Source: Lachnospiraceae bacterium
GTDB taxonomy: Bacteria > Bacillota_A > Clostridia > Lachnospirales > Lachnospiraceae
NCBI GenBank assembly: GCA_024691045.1
Contig: JAILOC010000104.1
Coordinates: 1 to 12,034, forward strand
DNA: 12,034 nt
Direction of reading: 5' to 3'
The translations under genes and the position numbers were made by a program. Below the pieces are notes generated by a model. That model had not been told where the DNA came from. It saw nothing but the letters and a program-made list of their open reading frames with translations, and did no database searches. Shown here one piece after another: positions 6,293 to 12,034 of the stretch (positions are counted from its first letter, which is position 1; each line of letters begins with the position of its first letter).

Positions 6293-6765
6293 TAAGCCAA
6301 ATAACGGCATTCATATCCCTGTGCATTGCCATGCTGTCACTGGGCATTGCTTCTTATCAGGATATTAAGACAAAGAGCGTATCCAATTATGTCTGGTGGA
6401 TCTATTGCGCCGGTTTATTGATGCTGCCGTTTTGCTATGGCAAAAAAACGCTCTCTGACATGGCGGGAAGTCTTTTGGTCATATTTATCCAGGAACATAT
6501 CATGTGCAGGGCGTACGGCAGGGCAGACAGCCATGCTTTTTCCTGCTGTGCGGTTTATTACGCATTTACGGGAGCAGGTATCGAAGGACACATTCTTCAT
6601 ATGAGCCTATCGCTTATGATGCTTACGGCCGTGCAGGCGCTCAGGAGGAATATCGGAAAGGGCTTAAAGCTTAAGGCTCCGGTGCCGTTTATCCCCTATA
6701 TTGCGCCGGCTTTTGCACTTGCGCTGATACTGCTATGGATCTGCGGTCACTTCGTCCCGAAGTGA
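6289..6765 (+). CDS. tadV: Short A24-type prepilin peptidase (TadV/CpaA-like)
   Basis: 158 residues, multi-spanning membrane aspartyl protease that would remove the leader of Flp/TadE-type pilins. The first catalytic Asp is Asp25 in YQDIKTKSVSN, the usual D-x-[KR]-x-x-x-[IV]-[PS]-N pattern. The second should lie in GxGD. Here it reads GRAD, with Asp80 kept but the Gly before it replaced by Ala. The C-terminal KAPVPFIPYIAPAFAL is typical of the CpaA/TadV group, which lacks the methylase domain of classical PilD. The start is fixed by an in-frame TAA at 6277, leaving only ATG 6289, which has no clear ribosome binding site. It is the last gene of the tad operon; its stop lies inside the terminator stem. 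Confidence 0.82.
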   Translation: MISQITAFISLCIAMLSLGIASYQDIKTKSVSNYVWWIYCAGLLMLPFCYGKKTLSDMAGSLLVIFIQEHIMCRAYGRADSHAFSCCAVYYAFTGAGIEGHILHMSLSLMMLTAVQALRRNIGKGLKLKAPVPFIPYIAPAFALALILLWICGHFVPK

Positions 6766-6776
6766 CCGCTATTTTT
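6743..6776 (+). terminator. Intrinsic terminator of the tad operon
   Basis: A perfect 12-bp stem (6743-6754 with 6758-6769) closes a three-base loop and is followed by TATTTTT (6770-6776). The tadV stop codon (6763-6765) lies within its right arm, so the hairpin forms in the last codons of the message. It separates the tad operon from the next promoter, whose core begins fewer than 20 bases later. Confidence 0.9.
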
Positions 6777-6794
6777 ATGTAAAAACTTCAAAAA

Positions 6795-6805
6795 TATGGT
6801 AAAAT
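6795..6805 (+). promoter_or_regulatory. Extended -10 promoter for the glycosyltransferase-hisC operon
   Basis: TATGGTAAAAT contains the TRTG extension and a TAAAAT hexamer, one mismatch from TATAAT. No convincing -35 box is found 17 bases upstream, as expected for extended -10 promoters. Transcription would begin near 6812 and give a leader of about 60 bases before the ATG at 6875. It follows the tad terminator by about 18 bases. Confidence 0.55.
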
Positions 6806-6874
6806 AGCAATGTATGCAGTTTTTTACCCTTAGACGGTGATTGTTTTGCTGTGTCTGTATGGAGGACATGTGTT

Positions 6875-7882
6875 ATGACAATATCCTGCGTAATGATAGT
6901 CAAAAATGAAGAGAAGATCCTGGCCAGATGCCTGGACAGCATCAGGGATCTTATGGATGAGATCATCATTGTCGATACCGGCTCTTCCGACAAGACCAGG
7001 GAAATAGCCGCTAAATATACGGACAAGATATATGATTTCGCCTGGACGGGAGATTTTTCCGATGCGAGGAATTTCGCATTTTCCAAGGCTACCATGGACT
7101 ATATTTATTCCGCAGATGCCGATGAGGTGCTTGATGATTCCAACCACATCAAGTTCATGGCGCTTAAGACCATGCTTCCCGATGATGTAGAGATCGTGCA
7201 GATGCGCTACGGAAACCAGCTTCAGCATTCAACCGTCTATAATTTTGACGAAGAGCTCCGCCCCAAGATGTTCAAGCGTCTCAGACAGTTTGTATGGCAG
7301 GAGCCCGTCCATGAGATGGTAAGGCTGGATCCGGTCGTCTATGACAGTGATATAGTCATCACACATATGCCCGAGGGCAATCACGGACACAGGGATCTCG
7401 AGATCTTCTCCAAGGCAACGACCGGCGGCGGACAGCTCAGCAAGAGACTCTATGATATGTATGTCAGGGAGCTTTTTATTGTCGGAACGGAAGATGATTT
7501 CAGAAATTCACTTCCCTACTTTGTATCGTGTGCGGCTGATGTTGATCTTGATCCGGACAGCGTGAACAAAGCATGTCTTGTGATCTCGCATACCGCAAGG
7601 ATCCATGGCGATATAGTTATGTTCTTCAAGTATATAACCAAACTCATGGCAAGCGATCCCTCGTCGGAGGTATGCCTCGAACTCGGTCTTTTCTATGAAA
7701 GGATACAGGATTTTGAGGAAGCGGCCATATGGTTTTACAATGCGGCGTTCGAGACCGTGCCCGCAGTGGTCATCACGTCATCGGGCAGGGATGCCGCTGA
7801 GGGACTTAAGAGAGTATATGATGCGATGGGCATGCCCGAGGTAGGCGTGCAGTTCGCAAAGGATATAGAGGCAAAAGGATGA
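6875..7882 (+). CDS. Family 2 glycosyltransferase with C-terminal TPR-like helices
   Basis: 335 residues. The N-terminal GT-A fold shows ISCVMIVKNEE (3-13), VDTGSSDKT (33-41) and the metal-binding DxD as DADE (81-84), the signature of GT2 enzymes of the WaaE/SunS-like group. The later EEAAIWFYNAAFE helix is TPR-like. These enzymes move a sugar from a nucleotide donor to a lipid, protein or glycan; the acceptor here is unknown. It lies next to the tad locus, so it could glycosylate a surface structure, but it has its own promoter and a terminator separates it, so this is only a suggestion. GGAGG (6861-6865) is nine bases before ATG 6875, which I prefer to the upstream GTG at 6851. Its stop overlaps the hisC start (ATGA). 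Confidence 0.85.
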   Translation: MTISCVMIVKNEEKILARCLDSIRDLMDEIIIVDTGSSDKTREIAAKYTDKIYDFAWTGDFSDARNFAFSKATMDYIYSADADEVLDDSNHIKFMALKTMLPDDVEIVQMRYGNQLQHSTVYNFDEELRPKMFKRLRQFVWQEPVHEMVRLDPVVYDSDIVITHMPEGNHGHRDLEIFSKATTGGGQLSKRLYDMYVRELFIVGTEDDFRNSLPYFVSCAADVDLDPDSVNKACLVISHTARIHGDIVMFFKYITKLMASDPSSEVCLELGLFYERIQDFEEAAIWFYNAAFETVPAVVITSSGRDAAEGLKRVYDAMGMPEVGVQFAKDIEAKG

Positions 7883-8931
7883 ACTGGGAATCAAATGTCA
7901 GAAAAGTAGTACCTTACGTACCGGGTGAACAGCCCACGGGCAAAGTTATCAAGCTCAATACCAATGAGAACCCCTATCCCCCCGCACCCGGGGTGGAGGC
8001 ACTTTTAAAGGGATACGACTTATCACTTTTAAGAAAATATCCGGATCCGACATGTTCGTCACTGGTGAACGTGCTGGCCGAAAAGTATAATGTAAAGCCC
8101 TCGCAGGTTTTTGTCGGAGTGGGTTCCGATGACGTTCTTGCGATGGCTTTTCTTACGTTTTTTAATTCGGACAAAAAGATCCTGTTCCCGGATATAACTT
8201 ATTCCTTCTACGATGTTTGGGCAGATCTGTTCAGGATCCCTTATGAGCAGATTCCTCTCGATGAAGATTTCCGCATCATTCCCGAAGATTATGCAAGGGA
8301 AAACGGAGGCGTCATCATCGCCAATCCCAATGCTCCCACCGGAGTGTTCATGGGACTTGACGGCATAAGGGCCGTACTTGATAAGAACCTTGATGTCGTA
8401 TGCATAGTCGATGAAGCGTATGTCGATTTCGGTGCCGAGAGTGCACTTAAGCTCCTTGATGAATACGATAATCTTCTCATCATACAGACCTTCAGCAAGT
8501 CAAGGTCCATGGCCGGACTTCGCATAGGCTACGCGATCGGTTCCGAGACCATGATCAAATATCTTAACGATGTAAAGTATTCATTCAACTCCTACACCAT
8601 GACATCCCTGACTCTTGCACTCGGTGTCGAGGCTGTAAAGGATGATGAGTATTTCAGATCCACATGCGAGAAGATAGTAAAGACCAGGGAAAGACTTAAG
8701 GCTGACCTCAAGGAGCTGGGCTTTGAATTTCAGGATTCCAAGACCAATTTTATCTTCGCAAAGCATGCATCCGTATCCGCGGAGCATATCTTCACCGAAC
8801 TTAAAAAGAGAAATATCTATGTAAGATATTGGAATAAGCCGCGCATCAGCGAGTATCTCAGGATAAGCGTGGGCACGGATGAAGAATGTGACACTCTTGT
8901 CGCAAATCTCAGGGACATCCTGGGAATGTAA
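7879..8931 (+). CDS. hisC: Histidinol-phosphate aminotransferase HisC
   Basis: 350 residues, PLP-dependent fold-type I aminotransferase. It converts imidazole acetol phosphate and glutamate to histidinol phosphate in histidine synthesis. The N-terminal LNTNENPYPPAP is the HisC hallmark, followed by RKYPDPT, ANPNAPTG (a variant of the NPTG loop), VDEAYVDF and the PLP lysine in FSKSRSMAGLRIG (Lys207, by alignment with the E. coli enzyme's SKAFALAGLR). Length fits the family. The ATG overlaps the preceding stop (ATGA), with GAGG (7868-7871) upstream. Related enzymes can act on aromatic amino acids; an exact substrate is not proven by sequence. It is placed apart from any his operon. Confidence 0.88.
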   Translation: MNWESNVRKVVPYVPGEQPTGKVIKLNTNENPYPPAPGVEALLKGYDLSLLRKYPDPTCSSLVNVLAEKYNVKPSQVFVGVGSDDVLAMAFLTFFNSDKKILFPDITYSFYDVWADLFRIPYEQIPLDEDFRIIPEDYARENGGVIIANPNAPTGVFMGLDGIRAVLDKNLDVVCIVDEAYVDFGAESALKLLDEYDNLLIIQTFSKSRSMAGLRIGYAIGSETMIKYLNDVKYSFNSYTMTSLTLALGVEAVKDDEYFRSTCEKIVKTRERLKADLKELGFEFQDSKTNFIFAKHASVSAEHIFTELKKRNIYVRYWNKPRISEYLRISVGTDEECDTLVANLRDILGM

Positions 8932-8961
8932 TAATCTGAAAAAATGATTGGAGAAATATAA

Positions 8962-9492
8962 ATGGGTTCTTTGGCAAAAACAATCGCGCAGGCGTTTACA
9001 CAGAATACGATGACACAGTATCTCGGGTGCTTCATCATTTCGATGATACCCCTTATCGAGCTCAGGGGAGCCATCCCGATAGCATACTGGTTCCGCGGAA
9101 TGAATCCGGAACATTTCAACATCGTTCTCGGGTACGTGATAATAGCAATCGGAAATATGCTTCCCGTTCCGATCATCTTTTTCTTCGCAAGAAAGGTTCT
9201 TGAATGGGGAACGGATAAGCCTGTTATCGGCAAGTTCTTCACCTTCTGTCTTGAAAAGGGACATAAGGGCGGAGAGAAGCTTCAGGCAAAGGCTGGACGC
9301 GGACTCTTTGTTGCGCTTCTTCTTTTTGTGGGTATCCCCCTTCCCGGAACCGGAGCATGGACGGGAACGCTTGCGGCTTCGCTTCTCGATATGAAGTTTA
9401 AGGAGAGCATTATAGCCGTCATGCTCGGAGTCGCACTTGCGGGTGTGATCATGGGAGTGGCATCCACTCTTGTCTCGAGTGCGATATTCTGA
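8962..9492 (+). CDS. COG2426 'small multidrug export' membrane protein
   Basis: 176 residues, strongly hydrophobic. Conserved features include SMIPLIELRGAIPIAYW (about residues 27-43) and the loop VGIPLPGTGAWTG (about 118-130), both typical of the Sm_multidrug_ex family (PF06695). The repeated Gly-Pro-rich re-entrant-like motifs recall DedA/SNARE-associated proteins. Four or five spans are visible. Despite the family name, transport of drugs is not established here; it may be a lipid or small-molecule permease. GGAG (8950-8953) is eight bases before the ATG. Gap to hisC is 30 bases. Confidence 0.78.
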   Translation: MGSLAKTIAQAFTQNTMTQYLGCFIISMIPLIELRGAIPIAYWFRGMNPEHFNIVLGYVIIAIGNMLPVPIIFFFARKVLEWGTDKPVIGKFFTFCLEKGHKGGEKLQAKAGRGLFVALLLFVGIPLPGTGAWTGTLAASLLDMKFKESIIAVMLGVALAGVIMGVASTLVSSAIF

Positions 9493-9526
9493 GGATGAAC
9501 AATACCCTTGACGGCCGGATTTATCT

Positions 9527-10360
9527 ATGAGTTCTGATGGAATGTGCGTAACAAATACATATCAGGCATTTGCTTCGGTTTATGACGAACTGATGAATGA
9601 CGTTCCGTATGATGAATGGGCCGAAAGGATCGACCGTGACATCAGAAGGTACGGTGTGTCCAAGACATCGGGTGAAAGAGAAGAAGTCTCATCTGATGAC
9701 GAAGCCGTTCTTGCGAGCGAAAGGGATCTTGTTGCGGACCTTGCGTGCGGGACCGGTGTGATAACGAGAAAACTGTTTGATAAAGGCTATGATGTTTTCG
9801 GCGTCGATATTTCATCGGATATGCTCTCAAGAGCACAGACCTCCGATGATGAACGCGGCATCATGTACCTGAACCAGGATATATGTGAGCTCGATCTGTA
9901 TTCGACCATAGGTACCGCGGTCTGTATATGCGACAGTCTTAACTATCTTCTTTCGGACGAAGAGCTTGAAGCCGCATTCGGCGGTGTCTCCAATTTCCTC
10001 TATCCGGGCGGCGTTTTTATTTTCGACTGCAACACCTCTTACAAGTACAGGGAGGCGATCGGCGAATCCACAATTGCGGAAGCGGGAGAGGATGTATCCT
10101 TCATCTGGGATAATTTCTATGATGAGGATGAGAATGTTAACGAATACGATCTTACTCTTTTTATAAAAAGGGAAGACGGCCTGTATGAACGTGCGGAGGA
10201 AACACATCTCCAGCGCGGCATTGAAAAAGAAGACATAGAAAGCCTTGCAAAAAAGAGCGGGCTTGAGATAATGCTCATCTCCGATTCGGATACGGACGGG
10301 GAAGTGAGAGAGGATACCGAAAGGATCTATGCGGTCCTGAAGAAACCGGAAAGAAAATGA
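9527..10360 (+). CDS. Class I SAM-dependent methyltransferase
   Basis: 277 residues. The N-terminus (YQAFASVYDELMNDVPYDEW, residues 12-31) is typical of a cluster of Firmicutes methyltransferases often found near hslO. Motif I is VADLACGTG (69-77), which binds S-adenosylmethionine; VDISSDMLSRA is motif II. CDSLNYL and GGVFIFDCNT follow. The acceptor is unknown. Residues 44-66 form a long Ser/Glu/Asp-rich stretch between the first helix and motif I that looks like an insertion. The ATG at 9527 has no strong ribosome binding site. A second ATG at 9542 cannot be excluded; both keep the conserved region. It starts 34 bases after the previous gene and overlaps hslO by ATGA. Confidence 0.82.
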   Translation: MSSDGMCVTNTYQAFASVYDELMNDVPYDEWAERIDRDIRRYGVSKTSGEREEVSSDDEAVLASERDLVADLACGTGVITRKLFDKGYDVFGVDISSDMLSRAQTSDDERGIMYLNQDICELDLYSTIGTAVCICDSLNYLLSDEELEAAFGGVSNFLYPGGVFIFDCNTSYKYREAIGESTIAEAGEDVSFIWDNFYDEDENVNEYDLTLFIKREDGLYERAEETHLQRGIEKEDIESLAKKSGLEIMLISDSDTDGEVREDTERIYAVLKKPERK

Positions 10361-11271
10361 TAAACGAAAAGTGTCAAAAAGATTATATCGTTTCCGCAAC
10401 CGCTGCGGATTATCATATCAGGGCATTTGCCTGCACTACTCTAAATATCTGTGAGGAATCGAGACGACTCCACAATACCAGCCCCGTTATGAGTGCGGCA
10501 CTCGGAAGAATGCTTTCCGCAGCCGCAATGATGAGCATCATGATGAAGGGTGACGGGGACAAGCTCACGATACAGATCAAATCCGACGGCCCCTCAGGCG
10601 GACTTACCGTATGTGCTGATTCACACGGTAACGTTAAGGGATATACGCCTGTTCCCGATGTGATCCTTCCCGCAAAGGCCAATGGTCATCTGAACGTATC
10701 GGGTGCGATCGGAAACGGAGACCTTATCGTTGTAAAGGACCTCGGACTTAAAGAGCCATATGTCGGAAGGACTGCTCTTCAGACAGGCGAGATCGCCGAG
10801 GATATGACTTATTATTTCGCTGCCTCCGAGCAGACTCCTTCTTCGGTCGGTCTCGGTGTGCTCATGAACAGGGACAACACCGTAAGATGCTCGGGCGGGT
10901 TCATCATACAGCTTATGCCCGATGCGGGTGACGATGTGATCGCGGTGATCGAGGAGAACCTTAAGAGCCTTAAGAGTGTTACCGAAATGCTCGATGAGGG
11001 CCTTACTCCGGAGGATATGATAAGCGAAGTCTTAAAGGGACTTGATATAAATTTCAATGAGGTTTACGACTGTGCTTATAAGTGCGACTGCTCGGACGAA
11101 AGAGTCGAAAAGGCTCTTATAAGCCTCGGCGAAAAAGAGATCGTCGCACTTATAAAAGAAAACAAGGATGCCGAGATCCATTGCGATTTCTGCGAGAAGG
11201 ATTACATCTTTGGACCCGAAAGGCTGAAGGAGATCCTGAAAAAGAGCAGAGCGCTGAACATAGAGAAATAA
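10357..11271 (+). CDS. hslO: Hsp33 redox-regulated chaperone
   Basis: 304 residues. Hsp33 is a cytoplasmic holdase activated by oxidative and heat stress. The N-terminal domain contains LGRMLSAAAMMSIMMKGD and the LTIQIKSDGPSGGLTV motif, then TALQTGEIAEDMTYYF and ASEQTPSSVGLGVL, all family signatures. The zinc-binding redox switch is intact at the C-terminus: Cys243-x-Cys245 and Cys276-x-x-Cys279 (CDC and CDFC), so zinc-dependent regulation is likely preserved. Length is close to the usual 290-300. The start shares ATGA with the methyltransferase stop, indicating coupled translation. Confidence 0.95.
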   Translation: MINEKCQKDYIVSATAADYHIRAFACTTLNICEESRRLHNTSPVMSAALGRMLSAAAMMSIMMKGDGDKLTIQIKSDGPSGGLTVCADSHGNVKGYTPVPDVILPAKANGHLNVSGAIGNGDLIVVKDLGLKEPYVGRTALQTGEIAEDMTYYFAASEQTPSSVGLGVLMNRDNTVRCSGGFIIQLMPDAGDDVIAVIEENLKSLKSVTEMLDEGLTPEDMISEVLKGLDINFNEVYDCAYKCDCSDERVEKALISLGEKEIVALIKENKDAEIHCDFCEKDYIFGPERLKEILKKSRALNIEK

Positions 11272-11289
11272 AGAAAGAGGAGAAAGAAA

Positions 11290-12034
11290 ATGGTCAAAGC
11301 CAATGACAACTATTTGAAACTTCCCGGAAGCTATCTTTTTTCAACCGTGGGAAGAAAGGTAAGGGAGTATCAGGAGGCTCATCCCGAAGCCAAGATCATC
11401 AGACTCGGAATCGGTGATGTAACACAGCCCCTTGCACCTGCGATCATCAGTGCGCTTCACTCAGCCGTTGATGAGATGGGAAAAAAGGATACCTTCAGGG
11501 GATATGCTCCGGATCTCGGATATGAGTTCCTCAGAAATGTTATCGCGGATGTCGATTACAAGAAGAGAGGATGCGATATCTCCGCTGACGAGATCTTTGT
11601 TTCCGACGGTGCAAAGTCCGACTGTGCAAATATCCAGGAGATATTCTCAACAGACAACAAGATCGCAGTCTGCGATCCCGTATATCCCGTTTACGTTGAT
11701 TCAAACGTAATGGCAGGCAGGACCGGAACCTGGGATCCCGCTTCCGAGACATGGTCAGATGTCATCTATATGCCCTGCCTTGAAGAGAACGGATTTGCTC
11801 CCGAGCTTCCCACCGAAACTCCCGATCTTATCTACCTTTGCTTCCCCAACAACCCTACCGGTTCCGCAATCACCAAGGACGAACTTCAGAAGTGGGTTGA
11901 CTATGCTAACAAAGTCGGTGCAGTCATTCTCTACGATGCAGCTTACGAAGCATATATTTCAGAGGACAACATTCCTCACTCTATCTATGAGTGTGAAGGA
12001 GCAAGAACCTGTGCGATCGAGTTCAGATCTTTCT
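11290..12034 (+). CDS. dapL: LL-diaminopimelate aminotransferase, 3' end outside the window
   Basis: The frame stays open from ATG 11290 to the window end, giving 248 residues of about 400. DapL converts tetrahydrodipicolinate directly to LL-diaminopimelate for lysine and peptidoglycan synthesis, skipping the succinyl or acetyl steps. Diagnostic parts are LPGSYLFS (11-18), LGIGDVTQPL (39-48), the SDGAKSD motif, FPNNPTG with the NPTG loop (188-191) and YDAAYEAYI (the PLP-Asp region). Codons end just before the expected PLP lysine (the SK of EFRSFSK lies past the edge). AGAGGAG (11276-11282) is seven bases before the ATG. It begins 18 bases after hslO, so they are probably cotranscribed. Confidence 0.93.
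   Translation, partial: MVKANDNYLKLPGSYLFSTVGRKVREYQEAHPEAKIIRLGIGDVTQPLAPAIISALHSAVDEMGKKDTFRGYAPDLGYEFLRNVIADVDYKKRGCDISADEIFVSDGAKSDCANIQEIFSTDNKIAVCDPVYPVYVDSNVMAGRTGTWDPASETWSDVIYMPCLEENGFAPELPTETPDLIYLCFPNNPTGSAITKDELQKWVDYANKVGAVILYDAAYEAYISEDNIPHSIYECEGARTCAIEFRSF

Noticed and set aside
8581..9264. 227-codon minus-strand ORF opposite hisC and the COG2426 gene
   Set aside because: Both plus-strand genes have clear family motifs; the minus frame has none and is best explained as codon-bias shadow.
11432..11752. Short ORFs on both strands within dapL
   Set aside because: The dapL frame shows continuous family motifs through this region to the window edge.

Overview
The window reads as chromosomal DNA of a low-to-mid GC monoderm (Gram-positive) Clostridia member, most likely Lachnospiraceae or a close relative (inference). 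Reasons: strong AGGAGG-type ribosome binding sites, sigma-A style promoters, a Tad pilus locus with no outer-membrane secretin gene, and the gene types hslO, hisC, dapL and COG2426. No rRNA, tRNA, CRISPR array, insertion sequence or phage gene was seen. Product names rest on motif and family recognition by eye, not on searches.

Region 1 (1-1340): the 3' part of a polyamine-type ABC transporter substrate-binding protein (PotD-like) with a C-terminal membrane anchor. A 41-codon hydrophobic small protein gene, with its own promoter and ribosome binding site, converges on it from the minus strand and overlaps its last 29 bases. A strong plus-strand terminator lies at 1307-1340.

Region 2 (1382-6776): a compact Tad (tight adherence, type IVc pilus) operon with a good promoter, a short hairpin-bearing leader, and eight tightly packed genes: tadA/cpaF ATPase, tadB, tadC, a small Flp-like protein, two TadE-like pseudopilin candidates, a CpaB/SAF protein and a short prepilin peptidase (TadV/CpaA). 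A perfect 12-bp terminator overlaps the last stop codon. Most junctions overlap, which suggests translational coupling. TadA would power assembly, TadB/TadC would be the membrane platform, TadV would process the pilin-like proteins and CpaB would act at the cell surface. No TadZ/CpaE is present in the window. The pilin-like proteins lack the canonical Flp cleavage motif and the peptidase has a degenerate GxGD motif.

Region 3 (6795-12034): a second plus-strand gene train behind an extended -10 promoter: a family 2 glycosyltransferase, hisC, a COG2426 membrane protein, a SAM-dependent methyltransferase, hslO (Hsp33) and the 5' part of dapL. Two of the joins are ATGA overlaps. These are housekeeping genes (histidine and lysine synthesis, redox chaperone) with no evident shared pathway.
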